Below, one piece after another: positions 1-8,432 of a stretch of 64,000 bases of DNA. Made by a program: the position numbers and the translations under genes. This DNA is from Streptomyces celluloflavus (GTDB lineage Bacteria; Actinomycetota; Actinomycetes; Streptomycetales; Streptomycetaceae). The notes under the pieces were generated by a model. The model made no database searches, was not told the DNA's origin, and saw nothing but the letters and a program-made list of their open reading frames with translations. Each line of letters begins with the position of its first letter. Position 1 is the stretch's first letter. The stretch is taken from positions 1 to 64,000 of the forward strand of contig JOEL01000010.1 in the NCBI GenBank assembly GCA_000720995.1. Direction: 5' to 3'.

Positions 1-110
1 GGGGCACGGGGCGGCGGAGAGAGGGGAGGCGGGGGCGCACAGGGGGCGGGGCAAGGGGGCGGCGCCGGGGCGGGCTGGTGCGGAGCGTGTGTACGGGGCG
101 GGGCGCGGGG

Positions 111-419
111 CTAGACGGCCATGCCGTAGACGATGGTGAAGAGCGTCCCCAGGGAGCCGATGATGAAGACGCCGGTCAGGCCGGCCACGATCAGGCCCTT
201 GCCCTGTTCGGCGCTGAAGGTGTCGCGGAGCGCGGTGGCGCCGATGCGCTGTTTGGCGGCGCCCCAGATCGCGATGCCGAGACAGAGCAGGATCGCGATC
301 GCCATGATGACCTCGACCATCACACGGGCCTCGTTGCCCAGGCTCCCGAACGGTCCCCAGTCCGGGGCGATTCCGCCGATGATGGTGGTGATATCGCCCT
401 TTTCGGCTGCCATGAACAT
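111..419 (-). CDS. Small two-TM membrane protein, VirB2/TrbC-like size
   Basis: A 102-residue protein with two hydrophobic helices (about residues 30-55 and 75-98) joined by a short basic loop (AAKQR). A longer form could begin at a GTG at 431, but GGTGAG lies 7 bases before the ATG at 417-419, so I use that start; a third ATG is two codons further in. Two-helix proteins of this size resemble VirB2/TrbC pilin-like subunits, and in Streptomyces such genes border chromosomal type-IV-secretion-like clusters next to a lytic transglycosylase, which is exactly the divergent neighbour here. The remainder of such a cluster would lie left of the window. Family assignment is inference; that it is a real membrane protein is well supported by codon pattern and hydropathy. 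Confidence 0.7.
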   Translation of the reverse strand: MFMAAEKGDITTIIGGIAPDWGPFGSLGNEARVMVEVIMAIAILLCLGIAIWGAAKQRIGATALRDTFSAEQGKGLIVAGLTGVFIIGSLGTLFTIVYGMAV

Positions 420-886
420 AAATGAACTCACCGCCCCTTATGGGTAGTTGTACGCCTGCGCCATGCAGTGCAGGTCAGTCTCTATCTTCGCTGACAAAGA
501 CGCCATCAGATGTCGACTTGGCGGCTTTCTTTGACGGATCCGGTGGGGATGGCGTGTGCGCGGCTCCGTGAATCGTCCGCCGAGCCCATTAGTCTCACTT
601 TGTGTATCACGACTGATCACTCTGAGCAATGATCATTGGCGAGAGGCGCGGACCGGGCCGTCGCGCCCCGCCATTCGGAGTCCGGCCGCTGAATCGATCC
701 GGAGCCCAAAGGGGCCAATGAGCCCGGTGAACCCGATGAAGCAGCAGGGCGGGGCGTCCGTGTGGCGCGATGCCGGCCGCCCCCGGTGCTCCCCTGCGCC
801 GTGTGGTGCTCCGTCAGACGGCGATAACTGGCGGTCGGATGGGGGGAGGGGGTGTGAATCGGGGCCGAATGAGGGAGGGTTGGGGG
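420..886. other. Divergent intergenic region, no gene
   Basis: About 470 bases between the divergent membrane protein and the SLT/NlpC-P60 gene. Between 600 and 645 it is less GC-rich and carries two TGATCA palindromes around CTCTGAGCAA. ORFs crossing it have no ribosome site and read as Arg/Pro-rich shadow. It probably holds promoters for both neighbours, but I cannot place them with confidence. Confidence 0.5.
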
Positions 887-1894
887 GTGCGGAAATTCTG
901 GATTGCCGGTGGGCTCGGGGCGGGGCTGCTGCTCTGCCTCGTCGGGCTGCTCGTGGCCGGGACGTTCGCCGCCGCCGCGGGGGTGGCGGGCGCGGCCGGG
1001 GGTCGCTCCGTCGGGCTGGCCAAGGGTGCCGTACCGGCCGCGTACCAGGGGCTGGTGCAGAAGTGGGGCAACCTCTGCCCGGCAATAAGTCCCGCGCTGC
1101 TTGCCGCGCAGCTCTATCAGGAGAGCGGCTGGAACCCGAAGGCGCAGAGCCCCGCGAACGCGCAGGGCATCGCGCAGTTCATCCCGGGGACCTGGGCGGA
1201 GTACGGTATCGACGCGAACGGCGACGGCAAGAAGGACGTCTGGGATCCGGAGGACGCGATTCCGTCGGCGGCCTCGTACGACTGCGACCTCGCGAAATAT
1301 GTGAAGGACGCGCCGGGCGACGCCACCAGCAACATGCTCGCCGCGTACAACGCGGGGGCGTATCGGGTGATTCAGTACAACGGTGTCCCGCCGTACAGCG
1401 AGACGCAGAATTACGTGAAGACGATTACGACCCTGGCGAAGAGTTTCGAGGCGCCGGTGGGGCGGGTGGCGTCCTCGAAACAGGCGGCCGCCGCCATCTA
1501 TTACGCACAGGGAAAGCTTGGTACGCCCTATTTGTGGGGCGGTAACGGCACCGCCGATCAGAACGGCCGGTTCGACTGCTCGGGGCTCACCAAGGCCGCT
1601 TACAACTCGGTGGACATCGATCTGCCGCGGGTGGCGAACGATCAGTGGAACGCCGGTCCGCATCCGCAGCGGGACGAGTTGCTCCCGGGCGACCTGGTGT
1701 TCTTCGCGCACAACCTGAACGACCCGCGGACGATTCACCACGTGGGGATCTATGTGGGAGGCGGGTACATGATCAATGCGCCGCATACCGGTGCGGTGAT
1801 CCGTTTCGACAAGATCGATGCGCCGGACTACATCGGTGCGACCCGGGTCACGGCGGATGGCGCAAAAGCGCTCCCGACTGCGAACGCCGGGTGA
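887..1894 (+). CDS. Secreted bifunctional SLT transglycosylase / NlpC-P60 endopeptidase
   Basis: Peptidoglycan hydrolase acting outside the membrane, combining two cutting activities. An N-terminal hydrophobic signal/anchor (residues 5-30) is followed by an SLT lysozyme-like domain with the catalytic Glu at about residue 79 (QESGW, then GIAQFIPGTW) and a C-terminal NlpC/P60 domain with Cys231 in RFDCSGL and His285 in HHVGIYVGG. The start chosen is GTG 887, 7 bases after AGGGAGG; GTG 854 with GGGGAGG before it is a possible alternative adding 11 residues. Such two-domain enzymes accompany conjugation-like secretion clusters and locally open the wall; the divergent small membrane protein fits that setting. 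Domain calls are firm, the link to secretion is inference. Confidence 0.9.
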   Translation: MRKFWIAGGLGAGLLLCLVGLLVAGTFAAAAGVAGAAGGRSVGLAKGAVPAAYQGLVQKWGNLCPAISPALLAAQLYQESGWNPKAQSPANAQGIAQFIPGTWAEYGIDANGDGKKDVWDPEDAIPSAASYDCDLAKYVKDAPGDATSNMLAAYNAGAYRVIQYNGVPPYSETQNYVKTITTLAKSFEAPVGRVASSKQAAAAIYYAQGKLGTPYLWGGNGTADQNGRFDCSGLTKAAYNSVDIDLPRVANDQWNAGPHPQRDELLPGDLVFFAHNLNDPRTIHHVGIYVGGGYMINAPHTGAVIRFDKIDAPDYIGATRVTADGAKALPTANAG

Positions 1895-2130
1895 ATATAG
1901 GGCCCTGAACTGCGGCGATGAGTCAAGCTTCGATAACGTCCTGGTGATCATCCGGTGGAGAGTGGAACGCCAGGACCAGGCATCACGTTTTCCTGGCGGG
2001 GACGTGGCACAGGGCGTGGCGGCGGGCGTGCGGACGTGGCCGCGACCGGTGCGGCGGATGCTCGACGACCACGGGGGTGGGCAGCAAGACCTAGGCGCTC
2101 GCGCGCGCGAAAGATAAGGGGCCGCGGCAG

Positions 2131-2880
2131 ATGGCTGGACTCGCACTGGAGGGACCGAACCCCGATGTCGATGTGCTCGACGGCATCAACGGTCTCGCGA
2201 AAGGTGCCCCGCACTGGGTCAACCGTGCGATGGAGTTCATCGGCGAGTACGGCATCATCGCCGGCCTCGCGGTGCTGTGTCTGATCGCCTGGTGGTCCGC
2301 ACGCCGCAAACAGGACGCGCCGGCCGCCGTCGCGGGACTGGTCTGGGCGCCACTGGCCGCCGGACTCGCGCTGCTCGCCAATATCCCGATCCGCGCGTTC
2401 GTCTCGCGACCGCGGCCGTTCAACGACCACGCCGAGATGACGGTCCTGATCCAGGGGAAGACCGACTTCTCGTTCGTGAGTGACCACGCGACGCTGACCA
2501 TGGCGGTCGCCGCCGGACTGTTCATCGTCCATCGCGTCTACGGCCTGATCGGGATCGGGCTGGCGCTGCTGGAAGGCTTCTGCCGGGTGTACATGGGTGT
2601 GCACTATCCGACCGATGTGGTCGGCGGGTTCGCGCTGGGCACGGCCGTCGCGCTGCTGCTGGCGCCGCTCGCGCAGGCGCTGCTGGTACCGCTGGCGACG
2701 ACGGTCGGGCGGTCGAAGGCCGGGTGGCTGGTGCAGGCCCCGGCCGCGGCGGCGCGGGCGGCGGCCGAGGCGGGCGCGGCCGGCCGTGCGGGCCAGGACG
2801 CCGCCGGCGGACAGTTCGTGACCACCGGGCCGCCGCTGCCGCCCCGCCACGACGGACGGGACAAGGACCTGGCGGCCTGA
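2131..2880 (+). CDS. PAP2-family membrane phosphatase (undecaprenyl-diphosphatase-like)
   Basis: A 249-residue integral membrane phosphatase with about five to six helices. The three PAP2 signature motifs are visible: RAFVSRPRP (residues 88-96), SDH (117-119, replacing the usual SGH) and CRVYMGVHYPTD (151-162) with the catalytic His158. Family members hydrolyse lipid pyrophosphates such as undecaprenyl diphosphate, recycling the carrier for cell wall synthesis. A Pro/Ala-rich hydrophilic tail follows about residue 200. AAGGGG lies upstream of the ATG. It follows the peptidoglycan hydrolase on the same strand after 236 bases and ends at a strong terminator. The exact lipid substrate cannot be read from sequence. 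Confidence 0.88.
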   Translation: MAGLALEGPNPDVDVLDGINGLAKGAPHWVNRAMEFIGEYGIIAGLAVLCLIAWWSARRKQDAPAAVAGLVWAPLAAGLALLANIPIRAFVSRPRPFNDHAEMTVLIQGKTDFSFVSDHATLTMAVAAGLFIVHRVYGLIGIGLALLEGFCRVYMGVHYPTDVVGGFALGTAVALLLAPLAQALLVPLATTVGRSKAGWLVQAPAAAARAAAEAGAAGRAGQDAAGGQFVTTGPPLPPRHDGRDKDLAA

Positions 2881-2930
2881 GGATCCGGGATATCCGAGAG
2901 ACCTGAGGGATACGAGAGACCCGAAGGTCT

Positions 2931-2964
2931 GACGGCCCGGCCCCTTCACGGGGGCCGGGCCGTC
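2931..2964 (+). terminator. Strong hairpin terminator after PAP2 gene
   Basis: A perfect 14-bp stem (GACGGCCCGGCCCC pairing with GGGGCCGGGCCGTC) around a 6-base loop, 50 bases after the phosphatase stop codon. No U-run, as is usual for high-GC actinobacterial terminators. Confidence 0.85.
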
Positions 2965-3072
2965 GGCGTTCTCCGGCCTCGGCGGCCGGTGGGGCACCGG
3001 GCGGTCGGCGAGGGCGGCGGCGTCGGGAGGCCGGGAGGCCGGGAGCGAGGTCACGTGGAGGCTCGGGCCGGG

Positions 3073-3345
3073 CTACTCCGGGGGACGTTCGGCAGATGTG
3101 TGGTGGTCGGTCAGATGGCGGGCGGCATCCGTACGGGCCTGGGAGCGGGCGCGGCGGGCCGGGCCCGACCAGCCGCAGTCGCAGCGGGCCAGGCAGAAGG
3201 AGCCGCGTTCGGTGGTGGAGACGTGAGGGTGTCGTGCGGGGGCGTGATCCGGGCCGGCCGGCCGTGCGGCCGGGGCGGAATCCGGGGTGCGGTGGGGGAC
3301 GGGGGCGGGACCTGGCGGTGGATCCTGGGGGGCTCGGTCGGGCAC
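3073..3345 (-). CDS. Conserved small protein with Cys-x-Cys-Gly-Trp motif
   Basis: A 90-residue protein. The first 45 residues are Pro/Ala-rich and probably disordered; the C-terminal half has an aromatic/Cys patch (FCLARCDCGWSGPARR) followed by a basic helix ending in DAARHLTDHH. The pattern of RC-x-CGW, an Arg-rich helix and a terminal AxxH is one I recognise from short Streptomyces proteins of unknown function; two Cys and two His could bind a metal, but this is inference. Start is GTG 3343-3345; no clear ribosome site. It lies between two plus-strand genes on the opposite strand, so it is transcribed alone. Confidence 0.6.
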   Translation of the reverse strand: MPDRAPQDPPPGPAPVPHRTPDSAPAARPAGPDHAPARHPHVSTTERGSFCLARCDCGWSGPARRARSQARTDAARHLTDHHTSAERPPE

Positions 3346-3563
3346 CCGGCCACGCTACGCGCCCGGGGTGGCCGGGCGTGACGGGCCCCCGGAACGGTCG
3401 TTGAACGGAGCGGTGGACAAAACGCCCGGTCGGCGGCCGGGGGAACGGTCTGTCGGCTGGATCAGCCCGCAGGGATCAGCCCGGCCACCTGGCACGGCCG
3501 GCCCGGACCGGCAGAAATGACCGTCCGGAACACGAACACAGCGGCCGAGGGGGCTCGTACGCG

Positions 3564-4433
3564 ATGGTGGTGCAGGACAGACGGAGCGGCGGCGCGGTCG
3601 CGGGCGCGGTGGCCGTGGCGTGCGGGACGGGGCTGACGGCGGGGCTGCTGACGACGGGGTGTTCCCCGGGCGGTGCCGCGGCCGGCGAACAGGTGGTGTC
3701 CGGCCGGACCGCGGTGGCCGCCCAGGACGTCCGCGGCAGCGCCGACGCGCTGGTCCGGGCCGGCTCCGCCAGGGTCCGTACGGCGATGGAGACCGCCAGC
3801 GGCGGCACCCGCGTCGTCATCCGCGGCGCCGGCGGCTACGACTTCCGGACGAGCAGCGGTCAGCTGCGGGTCGTACTGCCCGGTCCGGCGGGCGGGCACG
3901 GCGGCGGGCATCCGCCGATCACGGAGATTCTGGCGCCCGGTGCGCTCTTCATGAAGAACCGCGGTGCGGGGGTGCCGGCCGACAAGTGGGTGCGGGTGGA
4001 CATCGCCACGCTGGCCGACGGGAATCTGGTCACCGGTGGCGTGACGGATCCGCTGGTCGCCGCCGAACTGCTGCGCGGGGCGCGGGAGGTGACGTACCGG
4101 GGCGAGCAGCGGCTGGGCGGGGTGCCGGTCCGGCACTACAGCGGGACGACGGACATCGGGGCGGCGGCCGCGGTGGCGTCGGAGCGGGTGCAGTCCGTGC
4201 TGCGGGCGGCGGAGAAAGGGTTCACCACCCGTGCCGTGCCGTTCGATGTGTATCTGGACGAGACCGGCCGGCTGCGCCGGGTGCGGGAGCGGTTCCGCTT
4301 CGCCAACGGTGCGCCCGGGGGTGCGTCGGTGATCTCGACGACGGAGCTGTACTCGTTCGGGGCGAAGACGGCGGTGCGGCTGCCGGCCGCGGGGGACATC
4401 TACGCCGGGAAGATCGCCTCCGCGGCGTCGTAG
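3564..4433 (+). CDS. Secreted lipoprotein, LppX/LprAFG-like
   Basis: A 289-residue exported lipoprotein: a short basic N-terminus, an Ala/Gly-rich hydrophobic stretch and the lipobox LLTTGC with the lipidated Cys near residue 33. The mature part shows features of the LppX/LprAFG fold family: an early helix with repeated Val/Ala, a ITEILAPGALFMKN segment, a DKWVRVD strand, GVPVRHYSGTTD and a late DVYLDETGRLRRVRERF strand pair. Mycobacterial relatives carry lipids or glycolipids across the cell envelope; the ligand here is unknown. Monocistronic as far as can be seen, with a gene-free repeat-bearing stretch after it. Confidence 0.8.
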   Translation: MVVQDRRSGGAVAGAVAVACGTGLTAGLLTTGCSPGGAAAGEQVVSGRTAVAAQDVRGSADALVRAGSARVRTAMETASGGTRVVIRGAGGYDFRTSSGQLRVVLPGPAGGHGGGHPPITEILAPGALFMKNRGAGVPADKWVRVDIATLADGNLVTGGVTDPLVAAELLRGAREVTYRGEQRLGGVPVRHYSGTTDIGAAAAVASERVQSVLRAAEKGFTTRAVPFDVYLDETGRLRRVRERFRFANGAPGGASVISTTELYSFGAKTAVRLPAAGDIYAGKIASAAS

Positions 4434-4978
4434 CGCGGAGCCGGTGGGCGAGGGCCGGTGGCTGCGGCCCGGTGACGGTGGGTCGGCTCCGTAACTGGTC
4501 CCGTACCTGGGCCCCCGCGCCTGTCCCCGTTCATGCCCCGTCAGCTGCCCGCCGCCCGAGGCCCTGCCCCGTCGCAGCCGTCGGTACCCCGCGCCCTGTG
4601 GTGGCTCGGCTCGGTCGTGGCCGTCCGCTCCCCGCCCCCTGCGGTGGCCCGGCTCCGGCGTGGCCGTCCGCTCCCCGCCCCCTGTGGTGGCCCGGCTCCG
4701 GCGTGGCCGTCCGCTCCCCGCCCGCCACCCGCTGCCGTCGCACCGCCGTCGTCGGACCGCTGCCGTCGCACCGCCGCCGTCGTCGCACCACCCTCGTCCC
4801 TGGCGCGGAGTATCGCGGGACCGCCCGGTGGCCGTGTGCGCCCCCCTGTGCCGGGGAGGTGACCGGGGACGCGTGCTCGGGGGCGGAAATGGTCCATCCG
4901 TGCCATGCGCGGAGCGTACGCCCGTCCCTACGCTGGGCGGGAGCCACCAGGGGTGTGGGACGGCGCTCGGAGGAGGAG
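4434..4978. other. Non-coding stretch with degenerate tandem repeats
   Basis: 545 bases without a supportable gene. It holds a three-copy 43-bp tandem repeat (4594-4722) followed by looser copies of GCTGCCGTCGCACCGCC up to about 4800. Long ORFs run through it in several frames, as expected for such GC-rich DNA, but none has a start signal or recognisable protein. Confidence 0.6.
4594..4722. repeat. 43-bp tandem repeat, three copies
   Basis: Units start at 4594, 4637 and 4680, each beginning CCCTG(C/T)GGTGGC and ending CGTCCGCTCCCCGCC. Copies two and three differ at one base; copy one has a few more changes. It lies in the intergenic region after the lipoprotein gene. Confidence 0.9.
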
Positions 4979-5215
4979 GTGCGGTACGTGGCCGCGCACT
5001 GCCATGTGACGGGGCCGGACCACGTAGCCCTCGTCGAGATCGATCTGACCGGTGAGCTGATGATCGCGGCGGCGTCCGCGAGCGAGGATCGGCTCAGTGC
5101 GGACCGTATCGACGAGGTGCTGGACGTGGCCGGGCGCGGGGACGGCGGATCGGCCGGCCGCCGCGCGGAGCGGCTGCCGCGGCGGCCCGGCCCGGCGGGA
5201 CGGCGCCCGCGGTAG
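4979..5215 (+). CDS. Small conserved hypothetical protein
   Basis: A 78-residue protein starting at GTG 4979 behind GGAGGAGG (a second GTG lies three codons later). The first 50 residues look like a compact domain (HCHVTGPDHVALVEID, then LMIAAASASED and a helix ending DEVLDV); the remainder is an Arg/Pro/Gly tail. I do not recognise the family. It stands just before the convergent csoR gene, and a short ORF in this place next to csoR is familiar from other Streptomyces genomes, which is my main reason for accepting it. Function unknown. Confidence 0.55.
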   Translation: MRYVAAHCHVTGPDHVALVEIDLTGELMIAAASASEDRLSADRIDEVLDVAGRGDGGSAGRRAERLPRRPGPAGRRPR

Positions 5216-5244
5216 GCGGGGAGCCGCGTCCCGGGCGCCAGGCG

Positions 5245-5646
5245 TCAGGTGCGCAGCATCCGTTCGATCGCCTTCGTCGCCTCTTTGACCTTCTCGTCGA
5301 TGGCGTCAGGTCCCTTGACGGCGGCGTCCGCGACGCAGTGCCGCAGATGCTCCTCCAGGAGCTGGAGGCCGAAGGACTGCAAGCCCTTCGTGCTCGCCGA
5401 GACCTGGGTGAGTATGTCGATGCAGTAGACGTCCTCTTCCAGCATCCGCTGGAGGCCGCGGATCTGGCCCTCGATGCGGCGCAGCCGCTTGAGGTGGGCG
5501 TCCTTTTGCTGAGCATAGCCGTGAATGCCCAGATCGTGATTGGTCACGGCGTTTGGGTCGCCTTGGCGGTCGGTTTTCGGCTGCGGGGTGTGCGGGGCCG
5601 CGGCGGCTGCGGCGGGGCCGCTGGTGTCGGCGTCCGTGGTCGTCAT
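5245..5646 (-). CDS. csoR: CsoR copper-sensing transcriptional repressor
   Basis: A 133-residue all-helical metal-sensing repressor (DUF156 family). The Cu(I) ligands of CsoR are present and in register with the Streptomyces lividans protein: Cys75 in VYCID, His100 and Cys104 in EEHLRHCV. A disordered N-terminal extension of about 40 residues precedes the conserved HLKRLRRIEGQIRGLQRM helix that binds DNA. Copper binding releases DNA and derepresses copper efflux genes and csoR itself. GGGAG precedes the ATG. A matching operator lies 31 bases upstream of the start, overlapping the likely -35 region, so the gene is probably autoregulated. No copA or copZ is adjacent, so targets lie elsewhere. 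Confidence 0.95.
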   Translation of the reverse strand: MTTTDADTSGPAAAAAAPHTPQPKTDRQGDPNAVTNHDLGIHGYAQQKDAHLKRLRRIEGQIRGLQRMLEEDVYCIDILTQVSASTKGLQSFGLQLLEEHLRHCVADAAVKGPDAIDEKVKEATKAIERMLRT

Positions 5647-5676
5647 GGCCGTCTCCCGTGGTATCTAGGCGATGCG

Positions 5677-5695
5677 TATACCCCTGGTGGGTATA
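5677..5695 (-). promoter_or_regulatory. CsoR operator in the csoR promoter
   Basis: Perfect inverted repeat TATACCC-N5-GGGTATA, matching the ATACCC/GGGTAT form of CsoR boxes. It lies between csoR and the divergent phosphate-uptake pair; on the csoR side a -10-like TAGATA sits at 5662-5667, so bound CsoR would cover the -35 region. Confidence 0.88.
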
Positions 5696-5773
5696 TGTTA
5701 GCGAATTTCGCGGGCACCGGCGGTACCCCGTGCAGAGCATGCTGCCCGATGGGCGACACTGAAGGAATGCCGG

Positions 5774-5803
5774 TTAGCTGTGGCTGGATGATGCGCCTAG
5801 CAT
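5774..5803 (+). promoter_or_regulatory. Putative promoter of the DUF47-pit operon
   Basis: TTAGCT and TAGCAT separated by 18 bases, about 38 bases before the GTG start of the downstream gene. The -10 is a good Streptomyces TANNNT; the -35 is weak. Confidence 0.45.
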
Positions 5804-5840
5804 CAACCCGACCGAATCCGATGCACCCCGAGGATTTCAC

Positions 5841-6461
5841 GTGCGCTTTCGTCTGACCCCCAGGGAGACGAGCTTCTACGACATGTTCGCCGCCTCCGCG
5901 GACAACATCGTCACGGGCTCCAAGCTCCTGATGGAACTGCTCGGGGCGGACGCCTCCGCGCGGGCAGAGATCGCCGAAAGGATGCGGGCGGCGGAGCACG
6001 CGGGAGACGACGCTACCCACGCGGTCTTCCACCAGCTGAACTCCTCCTTCATCACGCCGTTCGACCGCGAGGACATCTACAACCTCGCCTCGTCGCTCGA
6101 CGACATCATGGACTTCATGGAAGAGGCCGTCGATCTGGTCGTCCTCTACAAGGTGGAGGAACTGCCGAAGGGCGTCGACCAGCAGATCGAGGTGCTGGCG
6201 CGGGCGGCGGAGCTGACCGCCGAGGCGATGCCGAATCTGCGCACCATGTCCAACCTCACCGAGTACTGGATCGAGGTCAACCGCCTGGAGAACCAGGCCG
6301 ACCAGATCCACCGCAAGCTGCTCGCGCATCTCTTCAACGGCAAGTACGACGCCATCGAGGTGCTCAAGCTGAAGCAGATCGTGGACATCCTGGAGGAGGC
6401 GGCGGACGCGTTCGAGCATGTCGCCAACACGGTCGAGACCATCGCGGTCAAGGAGTCCTGA
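5841..6461 (+). CDS. DUF47 (PhoU-like) Pit accessory protein
   Basis: A 206-residue soluble helical protein of the PhoU-like DUF47 family. Typical features are the N-terminal FYDMFAASADNI segment, acidic metal-binding helices (DREDIYNLASSLDDIMDFMEEA, read over two helices) and a C-terminal ILEEAADAFEHVANTVE helix. Members are encoded directly upstream of Pit phosphate permeases and are thought to modulate them, as PhoU does for Pst. Start is GTG 5841; the pit gene follows after nine bases in one operon. Function beyond partnership with Pit is not established from sequence. Confidence 0.92.
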   Translation: MRFRLTPRETSFYDMFAASADNIVTGSKLLMELLGADASARAEIAERMRAAEHAGDDATHAVFHQLNSSFITPFDREDIYNLASSLDDIMDFMEEAVDLVVLYKVEELPKGVDQQIEVLARAAELTAEAMPNLRTMSNLTEYWIEVNRLENQADQIHRKLLAHLFNGKYDAIEVLKLKQIVDILEEAADAFEHVANTVETIAVKES

Positions 6462-6470
6462 GCCCCGGCC

Positions 6471-7469
6471 ATGGACACCTTCGCGCTCATCGTGACCATT
6501 GCGGTCGCACTCGGTTTCACATATACGAACGGCTTCCACGACTCCGCGAACGCCATCGCCACCTCGGTCTCGACGCGGGCGCTGACCCCGCGGGCGGCGC
6601 TGGCGATGGCCGCGGTGATGAACCTCGCCGGTGCCTTCCTGGGCAGCGGGGTCGCCAAGACGGTCAGCGAAGGGCTGATCTCCACACCACAGGGCAACAA
6701 GGGGATGGGCATCCTCTTCGCCGCGCTGCTCGGCGCGGTGGTGTGGAACCTCGTCACCTGGTACTTCGGGCTGCCGTCGTCGTCCTCGCACGCCCTGTTC
6801 GGCGGCATGGTCGGTGCGGCGCTCGCGGGCGGCACGGAGGTGATCTGGAGCGGGGTGATCGAGAAGGTCGTGCTGCCCATGTTCATCTCGCCGATCATCG
6901 GCCTGGTACTCGGCTATCTGGTGATGGTCGTGATCCTGTGGATGTTCCGGAAGGCGAACCCGCACAAGGCCAAGCGCGGTTTCCGGATCGCCCAGACGGT
7001 CTCGGCCGCGGGCATGGCGCTCGGCCATGGCCTCCAGGACGCGCAGAAGACCATGGGCGTCGTGGTGATGGCCCTGGTCATCGCCGATGTCGAGGGCGAG
7101 AACGACGCGATCCCGATCTGGGTCAAGCTGGCCTGCGCGATCACCCTCTCGCTCGGTACGTACGCGGGCGGCTGGCGCATCATGCGCACGCTCGGCCGGC
7201 GGATCATCGAACTGGACCCGCCGCAGGGCTTCGCCGCGGAGACCACGGCCGCGTCGGTCATGTACACCGCGTCGTTCATGTTCCACGCGCCGATCTCCAC
7301 GACGCATGTCATCACCTCCGCGATCATGGGCGTGGGCTCGACCAAGGGCTCGCGCGCGGTGCGCTGGGGCGTCGCCAAGAACATCGTGATGGGCTGGTTC
7401 ATCACGATGCCGGCGGCGGCGCTGGTCGCGGCGCTGGCGTACTGGATCGTGCAGGGAGCCTTCGGCTAG
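6471..7469 (+). CDS. pit: Low-affinity inorganic phosphate transporter, PiT family
   Basis: A 332-residue membrane carrier with about ten helices that moves phosphate, probably as a metal-phosphate complex with protons. The duplicated PiT signatures are present: GFHDSANAIATS near residue 25 in the first half and GHGLQDAQKTMG near residue 190 in the second, plus FHAPISTTHVITSAIMG. It is co-transcribed with the DUF47 gene and ends at a bidirectional terminator facing pstB. The gene corresponds to one of the two pit genes of S. coelicolor (pitH1 by position). Having Pit and Pst side by side gives low- and high-affinity phosphate uptake in one locus. Confidence 0.94.
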   Translation: MDTFALIVTIAVALGFTYTNGFHDSANAIATSVSTRALTPRAALAMAAVMNLAGAFLGSGVAKTVSEGLISTPQGNKGMGILFAALLGAVVWNLVTWYFGLPSSSSHALFGGMVGAALAGGTEVIWSGVIEKVVLPMFISPIIGLVLGYLVMVVILWMFRKANPHKAKRGFRIAQTVSAAGMALGHGLQDAQKTMGVVVMALVIADVEGENDAIPIWVKLACAITLSLGTYAGGWRIMRTLGRRIIELDPPQGFAAETTAASVMYTASFMFHAPISTTHVITSAIMGVGSTKGSRAVRWGVAKNIVMGWFITMPAAALVAALAYWIVQGAFG

Positions 7470-7499
7470 CGGCCGACGCAGGCAGTTGAGGACGAGGAC

Positions 7500-7531
7500 G
7501 GGCCCGCCCCCCGGGAAGGAGGGGCGGGCCC
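7500..7531. terminator. Bidirectional terminator between pit and pstB
   Basis: 11-bp perfect stem GGGCCCGCCCC / GGGGCGGGCCC with a 10-base loop, between two convergent genes. Confidence 0.85.
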
Positions 7532-7598
7532 TTCGTCATGCGGTGGCACCGCCATGCAGCACCGCAGGACGTGCTGGGGCCGGCCAGGCCGGGCAGCT

Positions 7599-8375
7599 CT
7601 AGCCGAAGCGGCCGGAGATGTAGTCCTCGGTGGCCTGGACCGACGGGTTGGAGAAGATCCGCTCGGTCTCGTCGATCTCGACCAGCTTGCCGGGCTGCCC
7701 GACGGCCGCGAGGTTGAAGAAGGCCGTACGGTCCGAGACCCGCGCGGCCTGCTGCATGTTGTGCGTCACGATGACGATCGTGAAGCGCTCCTTCAGCTCG
7801 CCGATCAGGTCCTCGATGGCGAGGGTGGAGATCGGGTCGAGCGCCGAGCACGGCTCGTCCATCAGCAGGACCTGCGGCTCGACCGCGATGGCGCGGGCGA
7901 TGCAGAGCCGCTGCTGCTGGCCGCCGGAGAGGCCGGAGCCGGGCTTGCCCAGGCGGTCCTTGACCTCGTTCCAGAGGTTGGCGCCCCTGAGGGACTTCTC
8001 GACGATGTCCTTGAGCTCGTTCTTCTTGTGCGTGCCGTTCAGCCGCAGGCCGGCCGCGACATTGTCGAAGATCGACATCGTGGGGAACGGGTTGGGGCGC
8101 TGGAAGACCATGCCGACGGTGCGGCGGACGGCGACCGGGTCGACGCCGGAGCCGTACAGATTCTCGTCGTCCAGCAGCACCTTGCCCTCGACGCGGCCGC
8201 CCGGGGTGACCTCGTGCATCCGGTTCAGGGTGCGCAGGAAGGTGGACTTGCCGCAGCCGGACGGGCCGATGAAGGCGGTCACGGAACGCGGTTCGACGGT
8301 CATGGATATGTCGTCGATGGCCTTGTGGCCGCCGTAGTACGCGGAGAGGCCGCTGACGTCGATGCGCTTGGCCAT
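7599..8375 (-). CDS. pstB: Phosphate ABC transporter ATPase PstB
   Basis: A 258-residue ABC ATPase that powers the Pst phosphate importer at the inner face of the membrane. Walker [10 protein letters not shown] (residues 37-45), signature LSGGQQQR, Walker [13 protein letters not shown] and the switch His in VTHNMQQA are intact, and [11 protein letters not shown] and [14 protein letters not shown] are PstB-typical. I chose ATG 8375 rather than an upstream GTG at 8408, because it gives the usual family length and has a purine-rich AAAGAAG before it. Last gene of pstSCAB, 57 bases after pstA. Confidence 0.96.
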   Translation of the reverse strand: MAKRIDVSGLSAYYGGHKAIDDISMTVEPRSVTAFIGPSGCGKSTFLRTLNRMHEVTPGGRVEGKVLLDDENLYGSGVDPVAVRRTVGMVFQRPNPFPTMSIFDNVAAGLRLNGTHKKNELKDIVEKSLRGANLWNEVKDRLGKPGSGLSGGQQQRLCIARAIAVEPQVLLMDEPCSALDPISTLAIEDLIGELKERFTIVIVTHNMQQAARVSDRTAFFNLAAVGQPGKLVEIDETERIFSNPSVQATEDYISGRFG

Positions 8376-8432
8376 GGGGATCACTACTTCTTTCGTACGG
8401 GTAGCCACGCGGCGAGGCCGCGGACTGACGTC

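Noticed and set aside
556-2146. Long ORFs opposite or alongside the SLT/NlpC-P60 gene (up to 509 codons)
   Set aside because: Arg/Pro/Ser-rich composition, no start signals; they mirror the third-position GC of the real gene.
5643-7307. A 554-codon minus-strand ORF opposite the DUF47 and Pit genes
   Set aside because: His/Asp/Arg-rich antisense product typical of shadows; the sense strand has full Pit signatures.
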